From Pyrenochaeta sp. MPI-SDFR-AT-0127 (taxonomy: Eukaryota > Ascomycota > Dothideomycetes > Pleosporales > Cucurbitariaceae), in assembly GCA_020747015.1 (NCBI GenBank), contig JAGTJM010000020.1, positions 248,001 to 312,000 of the forward strand: a stretch of 64,000 bases of DNA, written 5' to 3'. The notes under the pieces are model-generated. The model searched no databases, had not been told where the DNA came from, and saw nothing but the letters and a program-made list of their open reading frames with translations. Below are positions 19,567 to 30,749 of the stretch, piece after piece. The first letter of the stretch is position 1. Each line of letters begins with the position of its first letter. Both the position numbers and the translations under genes were made by a program.

Positions 19567-20658
19567 CTATCGGCCAACACCGAAGCCGTACAGAACCGCC
19601 TTTACGATATCCCGCGCCCATCCAATCCATCCTCTCGCAGCCTGCACGCCATTCAACAGCTTCACAAAGTTGCGGTTCCACGCATCCTGGTCCTCCCAAT
19701 CGTCCGCATATGGCTCAAAAACAGCAGTTTCGATGCTGCCTGGAGTACCAGCCGCCACCAGGGCCCACTCTCCAGCACTATTCTGGCGCACATGCATCTT
19801 TGGCCCAATTACGAGGGCACGACCCAAGATACGCGAGTCAGATACAAAGCGTGTCGCTGCATCCACGACGTCTTCGACCTTCCCCATCGCGCCCCCCGCA
19901 AGGACCATGCGCCCGAGTGCGGGTACAATGGGCGTGTCGATGAAGTATGGGCAGAGCAGATTGACACGAATCCCTTGTAGAGCACTCGTGGCTCTCAAGG
20001 TCCTGAACAAGCCTAGCACGGCGTGTTTTGCGGCGCAGTACTGTGGCTGGATGGCAATTGGACTGAGGGACGCGACCGAGCCCAGCAGAAGGAGCTGGCG
20101 GTCGCGTGGTGAGGATGAGGGTGTTGAGTCGATGCTACTGAGCACTGAACCTGGATTCTTGGGCAGCCAGAAGTAGGCGAGGTGCGTCGTGTATAGAACG
20201 CCAGTGAGATTCACGTCCATGATCTTGAAGTGCGGCGGAGGAGGTTCTGCAGCATCGAGACGGCTGCCTAGTTGAAGCATATCCTGGCCAGCAATGCCTG
20301 CATTGGCAACAACGGTATCAAGTCCGCCGTGCGGGCTCAACTTGACCGCCGTCTTGAACAAATTCACTTGCGACTGCCAGTCGGTCACGTCGCATTGCAC
20401 AAAGTGTGCTTTGTTGCTGCCCGTGGCGTGGTTGTTGACTTGACGACACAAGGCGTCGCCTTTCTGCACATTGATGTCGCCAACAATGACAGTAGCCCCG
20501 TGCTTGGCCCAGTGCTGCACAAAAGCTGCGCCGAATCCGCTTGCCCCTCCCGTTATGAGTATGACCTTGTCCTTGACCCAGGCCGGGTCATACGGGACGG
20601 TGATGTCGATGGGTGGGGATTGGAGAATGGCGGCGCCCTGGGGCTTGTACGCGTCCAT
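19567..20658 (-). CDS. short-chain dehydrogenase/reductase
   Basis: An intronless 363-aa protein. The Rossmann NAD(P) motif TGGASGFG is at about residues 36-43. Family motifs follow: VGDINV, CDVTDW, VVANAGIAG and DVNLTG, then the catalytic Ser in LLLLGSVASLS and YCAAKHA (YxxxK). The C-terminal extension of about 100 residues carries an EPYADDW segment and a hydrophobic end, longer than the classic 250-aa SDR. The layout resembles fungal 15-hydroxyprostaglandin-dehydrogenase-like SDRs; the substrate is unknown. It is divergent from the SER2-like gene. Confidence 0.9.
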   Translation of the reverse strand: MDAYKPQGAAILQSPPIDITVPYDPAWVKDKVILITGGASGFGAAFVQHWAKHGATVIVGDINVQKGDALCRQVNNHATGSNKAHFVQCDVTDWQSQVNLFKTAVKLSPHGGLDTVVANAGIAGQDMLQLGSRLDAAEPPPPHFKIMDVNLTGVLYTTHLAYFWLPKNPGSVLSSIDSTPSSSPRDRQLLLLGSVASLSPIAIQPQYCAAKHAVLGLFRTLRATSALQGIRVNLLCPYFIDTPIVPALGRMVLAGGAMGKVEDVVDAATRFVSDSRILGRALVIGPKMHVRQNSAGEWALVAAGTPGSIETAVFEPYADDWEDQDAWNRNFVKLLNGVQAARGWIGWARDIVKAVLYGFGVGR

Positions 20659-21161
20659 TTCCGAGGCCAGGATGCTACAACAGGCCGGCTATAGGGTGAC
20701 TCGATGACGAATAGGGCTCGCGAAGTTGTATACGCTGGTTTGGTGAGGGTGCTGGGGCGCTGGAAGAGCAATGGCAGAGACTGAACAGCCCGCGTCCAAA
20801 CGGGCATCAGCCGAGACTCGCTTGCGCACCAATCTTCAGTCTATCTGACATGTTCCTCGACATGGTAACCGAGCGGCGATGATGGCGACTAGACCTGTTT
20901 CATCCTTCTTTTCTGTGTTTGGATGTAAGGCGAGATGGGCAAGACATGGCAGAGAGCTGTACCTCATGTTTGAGATGGTTGCAGTACCAGACGACTCGCC
21001 GAAGTGGGGGGCGCCGCCTTTGGCCCTGTTCGCGACCCCTGCGTAAATTTCCAGCCCACCTCGTCAGTCACCCCCGCCTTTCTTCACTCCCAACACCTCC
21101 TTCGCTTGCTCCCAGCTACTGGAGAATACTCGAGTCTGCCGAGCCAAAGCGCAATTGCAAC
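20659..21161. promoter_or_regulatory. divergent promoter region between SDR and ser2
   Basis: About 500 bp separating the two start codons; no element recognised with confidence. Confidence 0.4.
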
Positions 21162-22327
21162 ATGGCCGCCAAGCCTCCCGCTCTCGACGTCTCTCCAATC
21201 CACCTGGTCGCAACGCTCTTCTACAAGGCCGACACCCCTCACTACTTCCCGCACCCAGATCTCTCCCGCGCAGTCCCCACGATCCAATCCCCTCTGCCTC
21301 GCTCCAGTCACTCAAAGATGGCGCCGTCCCCACGGAGAACCTCGAAGACTACCCGCTCGAGCCACCAACACCAGGCCCCAATGCGCTCGACAATCTCTAC
21401 GGCAGCTACATCAGCCAGAGCTGCCTTACCGATTTCTTCGTCACCCTCGCCAACATAATACCGGGCCTTGAGCAGAGTACAATAGCGAGCAAGAGATTGG
21501 AGACGAGTAAATTCTGCAGGGTGGTTGAGGTTTCGTTTCCATTACCGAGTGCATCGCCTGTTGCGCTGGAGACCCTACGGCGGCATGAGGCTGTGTCGAG
21601 ATACGAGCGCGAATGGAATGTCGAGTGTGTGTTCCAGGCAGATACAATACACCGGCGCTACAAGAGGCTTGCTGTCTTCGACATGGACAGCACCCTCATA
21701 CAACAGGAAGTCATCGACGAGATCGCAGCATTGATTGGTGTCGAAAAGCAAGTTTCGGCAATTACTGCTGCAGCAATGAACGGGGAGCTTGACTTTGAGG
21801 CAAGTCTGAGGGCAAGGTGCAAGTTACTAAGTGGTGTGCCGAGCAGCGTCTTCGAGACGCTGAAGCCGAGAATAACACTGAATGAAGGCGTCAAGGACTT
21901 GATTAAAGCCTTGAAGAGACTAGGCTTCAAGACTGCCGTATTGAGCGGTGGCTTCACACCGTTGACGGGCTGGATGGGTCAGCAGCTGGGGCTTGACTAT
22001 GCATTCGCCAATCACCTGGTTGTCTCTCATGATGGTGCCACACTCACTGGAGAACTGTCCGGAGAGATTGTCCACGCACAGAAGAAGCGACAGCACGTTC
22101 TCGAAATTGCAGAGAAGGAGGGAATACTACTAGAACAAGTGTTTTGCGTAGGCGACGGCGCAAACGATCTTCCAATGATGGGTGTCGCAGGCCTTGGAGT
22201 TGCATTCCATGCAAAACCAACAGTGCAAATGCAGGCACCAGCCCGGCTGAACTCAAAGAGCATGCTAGACATACTTTATCTATTTGGTATATCGAGGGAG
22301 GAGCAAGAGACGCTATTGCGGTCATAG
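21162..22327 (+). CDS. ser2: phosphoserine phosphatase (last step of serine biosynthesis)
   Basis: HAD-superfamily enzyme converting O-phosphoserine to serine. The main frame contains the nucleophile motif AVFDMDSTLIQQEVIDEIA, the cap-region MNGELDFEASLRARCKLL, motif II AVLSGGFTP and motif IV FCVGDGANDLPMMGVAGLGV, and ends SMLDILYLFGI. The N-terminus is problematic. The only sensible ATG (21162) reads MAAKPPALDVSPIHLVATLF, then HYFPHPDLS, in a frame offset from the catalytic frame. They can be joined by a one-base shift near 21270, or by skipping a 35-nt GTCCCC...CCAG segment beginning at about 21276. That segment would be an unusually short intron with a poor donor. The catalytic part is intact, so the gene is probably functional with an unresolved 5' model or a sequencing slip. 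Confidence 0.88.
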
Positions 22328-23290
22328 AGCGTAGTGAAGGTTACAAGTTATACCCTTACTGAAGCACAAACACCGTTTGCGATTTCCAGTCTCGGCAACA
22401 AATCGCCGTCATTGTCGTTTAGATCAAATATTTTCGCCTCCCTATATCTGCTCAGTCGACCCAGCATATCTATCATCAATGCCCAAAGCCTTTTGTCACT
22501 GCTGTGTCAATAAATGCCTGGATGAATACAAGCTCTGCTTACCTCAGATTACCTGGCCTACAATGTTATGTGGAGAGGAGCTCCACATCCTGAAAGGACT
22601 GTAAAGGAAACTGTCTGATGACAAGTATTCTGAAACGGACCAAGCTAACTAATAGGCTTCGGCAATGTTGTTCTTGTTGCGATCACACCATCGGGACTTG
22701 TCTCACCAGTCTTTGTCGCACATCCTGTCCAACGACAGCCATCGACCCAATTTTGCATTACACAGGGTTTGAGAGATCACGATGCCACGTTGATTCATCA
22801 ACGGGGTCCTGTACTCTGCTCTAAAACATCGTGTACTAACGTCATGCAACCGCACTCTGTCCCCCGAAAATCCGTTGAACAGTTCTCACGGAATGAGAAG
22901 CCCAAGAAGTATGCTAACAGTTGGAATCAGCTAGATCATGCATCACGTCAGCTAGGTCGACTACCTGAAATTCATGGCCCCTTGTTGAGAGCCAGTCTTT
23001 CGAGGGTGTTTTTAGAGGGGTGATTGAGGAGACAAGGATTGTGCTCAATATTCGGCAGCAAGATCTACTATCTGTTGTTATGCATCACCACATTGGACTA
23101 TCTTTGCACTAAACTATGCATGAATCAAGATCTAACAGCCTTGCCAGGACACTGCCAAGGCAAATCATGACTAAGCCTATAGACAACACTCGTCAGTCGA
23201 TCTCACCGACTTGGTGGGTATCAACTTTACTATGATCAACTCCGTCTTTCGGGGTGCGTAGCAGTTTTTTGCACTTGCATCCTCCTAACA
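22328..23290. other. AT-rich intergenic, no gene seen
   Basis: Only short chance frames. Contains the likely upstream region of the gene starting at 23291. Confidence 0.5.
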
Positions 23291-25083
23291 ATGACGTTCG
23301 GTCAGACTCTATTCACATGTATCGCAAAGCGGTTGCATACTCGCCTGTTCCACACCTCAGAGGTTACCCATCCGCCCTTCCAAGCCGCGACTAATGTGAA
23401 TCCCCTGTTTTGCTACACCAGTGGACGATGGCTATGGAATGAGCATGAGCAACTCAAGGCCCGATACCGACATTTTGATGTATCTAGCCTTCAGCTCGCA
23501 GCCTGTCAGGCAGTTGGTGCTGACAGGCGTATATCTCTGGAGAAGACCGGGGAAGGCAATTACAACAAAGCATACCGTATTAAAATGGAGGACGGCAAAA
23601 ATGTCATAGCCAAGATCCCCCATCCTAATGCTGGCCCACAAGTACTCACAACTGCGTCGGAGGTCGCGACCATGGAATTTGCTCGAACCATCTTGGATCT
23701 CCCGGTCCCAAAAGTTCTTACTTGGAGCGCTACCGACCAGAATCCTGTCCAAGCAGAATATATAATCATGGAAGAAGCAAAAGGTTCCCAACTTTACAAA
23801 GTCTGGAAGGAACTCACGCTGCGAACGAAGCGCGATATAATTCATGAAATTGTCAATGTTGAGACAAAGTTGCTCTCAGTCTGTTTTAATAAGTATGCCA
23901 TAATTCGTTCTAGCCGAAAATCTTGTGACCATGACAGCTGACATGTCTCAACAGATTGGGGTCATTATATTTTCAGGACAGTAATATCACAGGATGCGAA
24001 CCTGCTGTAGTCACAAGTGGCCCACAAGATCTCATGAATCAAATCGAATCACGTTATTGTATTGGTCCCATCACGCGAAGAGAGTTTTGGGAGAAGGAGC
24101 GTAGTAATATGCCATATCGTGGTCCTTGTAAGTGTTTGAAGGTGCATAACTTTAAGTAGTTAGACTAAAATTGTTCAAGGGACAGATTCGATACACTATC
24201 TCGAATCAATTACTCGCCGTGAAATCGACTGGATCGGCACGTACGCAAATCCCCAAAGGGCAGCCGAAACTCCATGGCAGTACACGAGTTCGGACCAGCA
24301 TTGCCCCAAGGCTCACATCGATTTGTTGACTAAATTTCTGTCTGCAATTCCCCATATCTCTCCCAAAGATTCTGAGCTGGGTTCCCATAGACTTTGGCAT
24401 CCGGACTTCCATGCTGGTAACATCTTTATCGACGACCAGTTCCGAATTTCAAGCATTATTGACTGGCAGGGAGCCTGGACTACCCCAGTGTTTATCGGAG
24501 CCAACCCTCCCTTGCTTCTGGATTATAGTGTTGACATGCTGATGAAATTCCCTGATAACTTTCAAGAACTTGATGGGGCTACGAAGGACCAGCTGAGATA
24601 CCAAGTGTCTCAATCTGTCTTGATTCATGCGTACGAAACATTGACCGCGGAGAAAAATCCTTTAATGTATAGAATGATGAGACATCCTCATGGCCAAACT
24701 CTTAAGCAATTAGAGGCTTTTGTTGGTTCTACTTGGGATAGTTGTCTGTATCCTTTCGAAGAATGCTTAATCCGCGTTGAGAGGTATGTCAACCTGAACT
24801 CCCATACACCTACCCGCCTTACCATTAGCACAGCGAATGGGACCATTTTGATACTATAGAGCCTTGTCCGTATCATTTCTCAGCAGAGGAAATTCAGAGA
24901 CACTACGAAGAAGCCGATTTCTTCAATAGGAGTCAAGAATTCTGGGAACAGTTGCAAGGTATCTTGACAGATGAGGGGTATGCGTCAAATGAGAGTTACA
25001 ACAAGGCGGTTGAGACAATAAAGGGTTTGCAAGAAGTTGGGCTTGCTGATATAACGAGTGCTAAGCTAAGCAATTTCGACTAA
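23291..25083 (+). CDS. APH-type phosphotransferase, AIM9-like
   Basis: Four exons: 23291-23892, 23955-24127, 24180-24783 and 24834-25083, with introns of 62, 52 and 50 nt, all GT...AG and phase-consistent; 542 aa. The N-terminus (MTFGQTLFTCIAKRLHTRLF) is basic and hydroxylated, compatible with a mitochondrial presequence. An aminoglycoside-phosphotransferase/protein-kinase-like fold follows. It has EGNYNKAYRIKMEDGKNVIA (nucleotide loop and Lys), VPKVLTWSA, the EYIIMEEAKG hinge, the catalytic loop HRLWHPDFHAGNIFID and the metal-binding SSIIDWQGAW. In filamentous fungi these are annotated as phosphotransferase-family or AIM9-like proteins; the substrate is unknown. The late part is predicted helical. 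Confidence 0.85.
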
Positions 25084-25187
25084 GAGACACATTGGTTCGC
25101 AGATCTTGACGCACAGTGTATCTGGCACCTGTCTTGTCTCCTGAAGAATGGAAACAAAGGAAGGGGATAGCGGCACCAGAGACACCT

Positions 25188-26116
25188 TCACAAACGAAAT
25201 CTTGTAGATATCTTGGCACGAAAACGTGCATTGAACGCCCTTCGCCTCTTCGACACCGAGCTGCTGGGAATTAGGCTCGAGCAATCCTGCAAAGTCTCGA
25301 CATCATTTCCAATGACACTGAATCTGTTCCAGGCATTGGTGAAGATCTTGTTCCACGCAGTTGCATCATTGGCGAATTCCGACCAGGTATCAGCAGTCTA
25401 GCACTGTCAATATGCATTGCAAGAGAAGCATGTTTCGCGTATACCTGAGTATTGTTTGCCAACAGCTTGTCACTTTGCAAGCTGTAAGGTGCAGTTCCTT
25501 CTTTTGTTTCTTTATAAAAGTTCATATCGTACACGCTTGGCGTCGAATCGAGAGATTTACCAGCTTGAGATGGATCATCATTGAACTGCAATGCCACCGA
25601 GTGAGTACCCATGAGCGCTACAACGTCGTCTGGCGAAAACCCCTTCGCGCCAAATGCGGCTAAAATCTTGTCGACGGAGTCTTTACTGTTTGGTACCAAG
25701 CCCTCTGGCGCTGCATTCGAGCTATCGTTGCGACCAACGAGTGCGCGTACTTTTGGCCCAAGCGGACATGCAGATATGGCCATAGCTGCTGCGAACTGTA
25801 TCATGTCTGCTGCACTGACATTGAATTTGGTCGCCCAGTCCCCCAGTTTTCCACAGATGAGTGATAAACCGGCATTTTCAGAGCGAGTGCATTCTTCAGA
25901 TAGAATAAGACTAGCGTCACAGCCGTTGTTGATGCAATCATGAAAAGGCGCACGTATGGCTAGGTGGGCATCCGCACCACATCCGGCAAAATCAGTCTCA
26001 AGTTCTTTGGCGACTTCGGTCCAAACGGGAGGGCAGCGGCTGGATTGTCTGGGCCAGAGATCGAGCGCAAAGGATGACAATGGTAGAGCAAGAAGTATGA
26101 TGGTGTATGACGACAT
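25188..26116 (-). CDS. secreted fungal class II heme peroxidase (AA2)
   Basis: Exons 26116-25445 and 25397-25188, with a 47-nt intron; 293 aa. MSSYTIILLALPLSSFALDL is a signal peptide. The distal heme pocket is visible in LAIRAPFHDCINNGCDASLI (Arg and His), and the proximal ligand in MGTHSVALQF. The Cys pattern, the calcium-site context and TADTWSEFANDATAWNKIFT with LQDCSSLIP fit class II peroxidases, the group including manganese and lignin peroxidases. No clear Mn site or surface Trp can be assigned by eye. The C-terminus ends in a basic tail instead of the usual Pro-rich one. It is convergent with the AIM9-like gene. Confidence 0.88.
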
Positions 26117-27686
26117 GTCCAATGGCGATCTTGAGTTTTTGGAAATAGTTCGAAGGGAGTCTAGAGAGTGACTAATAGTGGAATACTAAACTGGATGTGT
26201 ATTTAGATCTTGGAAGAACTGGAAGGGCAAGGCAAGATATAGGTTGCTCAGCTTCCACCTGCTTTCTTAAAACGAGTCAAACACGATGATACTCTATTTG
26301 AAGATCCAAAAGTCTAGGTACCCTCTGCTGTGGCCCACATTTACGTTACACTTCAGATACCCCGTGAACATAGACAGCTACTACCTCTGCACTGACAACT
26401 CCGGTCATCAACTAGTATTACATCGACGGCACCGCAGGACTAGCACGAACTGATACATTGGTGGGGGCGCTAATTCAAGGTTCAAAACAATGATGCTTGA
26501 TGAAGCTTATAACTTTGTCTGGCGTTGGTGACGCGTATACGTTGTTCAGGATAAGTGTTGACTGAGACCGCGACTCAAGCATGCTGATCATTGCCTCCCA
26601 CGAATCTCGAAGAAGACATCCACCCCTTCGGTAAAGAAAAGACCCACAAAATAAACCCACATACTCTTAGCCAGCTCAAGACTGTCGGGATTAGTTCCTG
26701 GAGAGCCCGTTTTGACATGTAGCATACTACGTTGTCTTGTTTGTGAAGAAATGATGGTACGGCCACCTTTGTCAAGCGGATCCTGGACTCGAAAACTACC
26801 AATATAATGCTCTAAATACCCGTCTTCATATCTAACAGGTAGTTTTAGGGTTCAATTGCTTTTCTGCTTCTTTGAAAAACTATCGAACTAAAGTATTGAG
26901 TCCTTCCAGTGAGGGGTACGCGGCTCTGCAGATCGCGGCTAAGTTAAACTTTGGAACATCTTAGTCTGTTGCCATGCCTCTATTGCTGTGTTCAAGAAAG
27001 CTCGGAACATAGTGTACGTAAAAAAAATGAGGCGAAAAAGCCGTGCATTGTTTCATCGAGAGCTTGAATGAGTAAGGGTGCGATTCCAAGTTCGCACTCA
27101 AGTATCAGATCTTCATCTGCGGAGCTGTAAGTTAGATTCTGCATATCTTCAAACGCCTGTGATTTCGCAAGACAACAAACCATGATGCCGCATATAGCTT
27201 TAAGCGAAATTCAGGCCGGCTTGTAATAACCCTATTCAGAAAGGAGTTCAAGTAAAGATGCCTGTGACTATTGTTGTAGCCGATGATTGTAGAAGCTAGC
27301 GTGGAAACATTGGACAGTAACTAACCGCCAGAACAAACACGAAACAGACTAGGGTTCAAAATTCATAGTGAGTGGACTGATGCACTTCTTTTTGCTTTAT
27401 CTTGTTGTTATTTGACCTTGGAATCAAAGTCCTAATCCTAAAACATATTCTGCATCGCTAAAGATCTCACTAGATTCACCCAGTCGTCAATCATTTCATA
27501 TGTTGTTGGTGATTGTGTTGCTTGTGAGCTCATCAGGCTAAAAATTCGTGTTCTAAGTAATAAAGACCTCGTTGCCAGCAAACAACAGTCAATTTTATCA
27601 AATAGGTGCCCAATGAAGCAGTCCACTAGGGTGGCGTCTCCGATGGGTTAATTTGATCATCATCGCAAATTAAAGCTGCAGTCGCA
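26117..27686. other. AT-rich desert, no supported gene
   Basis: About 1.6 kb with only short frames. A 63-codon minus-strand frame at 26992-27183 (QNLTYSSADEDLILECELGI) looks coding-like but matches nothing I know. No repeat is recognised. Confidence 0.5.
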
Positions 27687-28133
27687 GTGCGCTACTATTC
27701 GTGTCCAACAACATCTTTCATTGGCCAAACAGTTGTTATCACGGGCTCAAACTCCAGCCTCGGTTTTGAAGTTACGTGCCATATCGTTCGTCTAAGGGCC
27801 GCGAAAGTCAACCTCGCAGTGTGCAACAAGATAAAAGGCCAAGAAGCATCGGCAAATCTCGTTCAGTTGACTCGAGCGAGAGAGGCCTGTGTAGAAGTCT
27901 GACCGCTGGATAAATTAAATTATTCGCCCATCAAGAGATCCTCAATGCAAACATGCATGATCAGTGTGTCCCCAACCCTTTTCATCACTCCATACTGTAG
28001 CTCATGGGGGGATAGATACATGACATCCAAGTTACTGCTCCTGTACGCGGCTGAAAGAGCACAACTAGCCCCGAATCTAACGGCATCGACACCCGGTCTT
28101 TGCTGGAGCGGCCTGTATCGTGAACTGCCTTAG
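27687..28133 (+). pseudogene. internally deleted SDR (retinol-dehydrogenase-like) with a stop
   Basis: One frame reads IGQTVVITGSNSSLGFEVTC (the TGxxxGxG cofactor motif), then LRAAKVNLAVCNKIKGQEAS and ACVEV-stop-PLDKL, where TGA at 27900-27902 stands in place of the expected Trp. It resumes with YMTSKLLLLYAAE (YxxxK) and STPGLCWSGL. Between them the roughly 80-90 residues carrying NNAG and the catalytic Ser are missing. The order and spacing match the SDR family containing fungal retinol-dehydrogenase-like proteins. It is a decayed copy; a TGG-to-TGA transition is RIP-compatible. Confidence 0.78.
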
Positions 28134-28764
28134 CTTTTATTTCTACTGGACTTCATTCTTACGAAAATCTTCGCTCGCAGCACTGAAGTAGGCAGATGCA
28201 CACTAGTAGACTCCTTAGAGCCTGATCCTGGGGTGGAAGCCCATGGGGCATTCTTGATGACATGTAAGCCAGCAGACCGATTAGTAATGAAGCAGTTTAG
28301 AGATGTTTAATTTTAATTTTAATGACGTCCTAGACTTGGTGTCGTGTGGAAAGAGAAAGAGCACGCAAGGTTGCGAGGATGTTTACGAGATAGTTGTTCA
28401 AAGACCTAGAGGAAATATCACTGCGTGTCACTTAGGTTCTTAAGCAGTTACTACGCACGCTGGAGGTGACCGAGCATCGCAAAAGCTTCAGCTGAGCCTC
28501 AATAGACACAGATAGTCATGGGATCTCGCGACAGCAGCTATAATCGTTCACTATCGACATTTGCGAGGACACTTTTCGTTGAGATGGATGACTTATTTGA
28601 ATATGGGTACCTTTTGCGGTCCCTATAATGGAATTGTCATTTCAGAACATTGCCACAAGAATTGAAAGCCTCCTTCAAGGAGAAATATATATACATGGGC
28701 CGTAGCCAAATGCCGATGCGCAGTTGAAACAGTGGTGACCCGGTAATGTTCCAAAACATCACTA
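28134..28764. other. AT-rich spacer
   Basis: No gene or repeat is seen; 3' flank of the LPMO gene. Confidence 0.5.
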
Positions 28765-30348
28765 CTACTGGAGAGCCTCAATCATTCGGCGAATCTTGGC
28801 CGCAGACTCAGACCCAGCCTCCTTTTGAAGAAATTCAATGAAGGTCTCAAGAGTGTAGGTCTTCTCAGTGGATCCATTCTCGGTAGGATCGACTACAGTA
28901 GGCTCAGGTGCGGCTGGTGCAGTCGCAGTTTTCGAGGGAACAGCGGACGTAGGCGCTGGGCCCTTGCTAGGACCTGGCTTCGTGGCCTCGGCCTTAACGC
29001 ACTGGTGGTACCATGGGTTCCATTCTCTGCATTCAAGGCCTTCTGCGCAAGTGGCAGCACCCTTGAAGCCTTGTCCACCACACTGATAGAATTCCTTGAT
29101 TGATCCAGCGGCAGCGTTGGTTGGCTTAGGGCGGGTAGAGGTTGCGAAAGTGGTAGGAACAACGGGACCAGGTGCGGCACTGTAAATGGCAGAGATGACG
29201 GCAGGTGTCAAGCTGGAGGATACGATAGGTGCAGCAGTAGCTGTGGGCGTAGGGGCAGCATCTGTGATCTCTGGCTCAGGAGCGGGCTCAGATGGGGCCT
29301 CAGTGGGAACAGCCTCGGCGGAGCTGGCAACAGGAGCGGCAACACTGGACGGAGCAGCTGCAGTAGGCTCTGCCTCAGCGACAGCACTGCTAGAAGCTGG
29401 AAGCTGGGAAGATGCAACAATCACGGCGGCCTTGGTCGATGACACAGCGGCAGGTGCAGATGCGGCGCCGGTAGCAGCTGGGGGAGCACCAGAAATTTCG
29501 CCGAAGGTGAGAAGTTGCGGGGTGGCCTCACTTCCACCAGCAATCAGTGCCGGGCCGGGAATAGGGTAGTCAGACAGGTCAGCGTGAATAGAGAAGCCAA
29601 GGCCGGGACCAGTTTTCGAGTAAGCCTCAGGGAACTTGACACCTTTGGGAACGAGAGTTCCACTTCCAGTGACGGTAAGCTGGTAGCAGGTGACATAGTG
29701 CTGAGCGCCTCCGCCAGCGCCGGCAGCATGAAGCGCAATGGCTTCAGCCCTCAGCAGGTAGTCACCCGGTGCGATTCCTTCAGGAATCTTGAAGTCAAGT
29801 TTTCCGCCTGTCAATTAGAGTCAGAAATGCTTTGATGTAGTAGGAAAGAAGACTCACAGTTGTAGTTCAGGTCCTTAGTACCCCAGAAGTCGTTGTCTCC
29901 TTGGCTGGCCGCCGGGTTCTTCTTCCAGCCGTTCTGGTAGATCTTGAAAAATTCGCCCGATCCGTCAGCAGTAGCGGCATCTTCAACCTTGCCGAGATAT
30001 GCAAGCACAGGCCCCCAGTGAGCTCCACCAATACCCTCCTTGGTGCAGAGGCGGTCGTTATGCTGATGCATCTCAATGGTAACGGTGTCTCCGGCCGCAA
30101 AGCCGCACTTGCCGCTCGCTGCAGCAGGGTTGACGTTGCCTAAAGATCGGTCAATAGTGCGGATGTTAAGCTAGCTTGCAAGTCTTACATTGCAAAGCAG
30201 TGCTTGTGTAGTCTTCAATTGGGCTGTTGGATGGTGGCAGTCTTGCGCATGTGCTCTCGAGATCCTCTCCGTTCTTCCAAAGTTGTTGCCATGTTGCATG
30301 AGCGTTTGCCAGCGCCGTAATGGCGGAAAGAACTGCTACGGTCTTCAT
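28765..30348 (-). CDS. AA9 lytic polysaccharide monooxygenase with CBM1 and a C-terminal helical tail
   Basis: Exons 30348-30189, 30139-29858 and 29807-28765 (introns of 49 and 50 nt); 441 aa. A 16-residue signal peptide ends ...ANA, so the mature enzyme begins with His17, the copper-brace N-terminal histidine. The second ligand region is in EMHQHNDRLC or GGAHWGPVLAYL, and the catalytic domain closes with GGAQHYVTCYQLTVTGSGT and FPEAYSKTGPG, all typical of AA9. A long Ala/Pro/Ser/Thr linker follows, then a cellulose-binding CBM1 (FYQCGGQGFKGAATCAEGLE, CREWNPWYHQC). After the CBM a second linker leads to a 35-40-residue tail (TLETFIEFLQKEAGSESAAK, IRRMIEALQ), predicted helical. It oxidatively cleaves cellulose or related glucans outside the cell. 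Confidence 0.93.
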
Positions 30349-30462
30349 GTTGTTAATGAGTGACAAAAAGAGTGACTGAAAAATAGAATGAGTGACGAAA
30401 GTGGTAACGAAAGAATGTCCAGCGCAGCTGCGTTGCCGTTTGCAACCTGGACGGGAAGTGCT

Positions 30463-30470
30463 CTTATATT
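30463..30470 (-). promoter_or_regulatory. TATA-like box of the AA9 gene
   Basis: ATATAAGAG on the minus strand about 115 nt upstream of the AA9 start codon, a normal distance for a fungal TATA element. Position and match are suggestive only. Confidence 0.45.
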
Positions 30471-30488
30471 TCAGCGCCCAGGGGTGAG

Positions 30489-30749
30489 CTAGGCCGTCAA
30501 AGCCGAGTTGAAGTTAGCTTCTGCATAGTCTGTCGTTTCGTTTACCACCGGCCAAATCTCGAATGTTGCGCCAAGGGCGTTATGTTCCTCAAACAACATG
30601 AGGATAGATGAACCAAGGAAGCTTGCACGTACCACAACCCGGTTTCCTTCAACCACAAATGGGCGTGTGGATCTAGCCATAGACCTGACATGCCTACGGC
30701 GCAGGGAGTTTATTGGTGGATCAAATCCTATGCCTGGAGGATCAACCAT
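30489..30749 (-). CDS. unrecognised 86-aa open frame, possibly an NTF2-like fragment
   Basis: ATG at 30749; an in-frame stop lies about 70 nt upstream. The segment VEGNRVVVRASFLGSS followed by FEIWPVVNE has the rhythm of a SnoaL/NTF2-like half domain, but too little is present to assign it. It could be the remnant of a longer gene. It lies just upstream of the AA9 promoter. Confidence 0.3.
   Translation of the reverse strand: MVDPPGIGFDPPINSLRRRHVRSMARSTRPFVVEGNRVVVRASFLGSSILMLFEEHNALGATFEIWPVVNETTDYAEANFNSALTA

Noticed and set aside
20272..20707. Plus-strand open frames over the SDR
   Set aside because: Antisense of a fully conserved SDR coding region; no motifs of their own.
26992..27183. 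63-codon minus-strand frame, acidic and helical
   Set aside because: No recognised family and no neighbouring exons; could be chance or a gene scrap.
29186..29569. Ala/Gly-rich plus-strand frame
   Set aside because: Antisense of the low-complexity linker of the AA9 protein.
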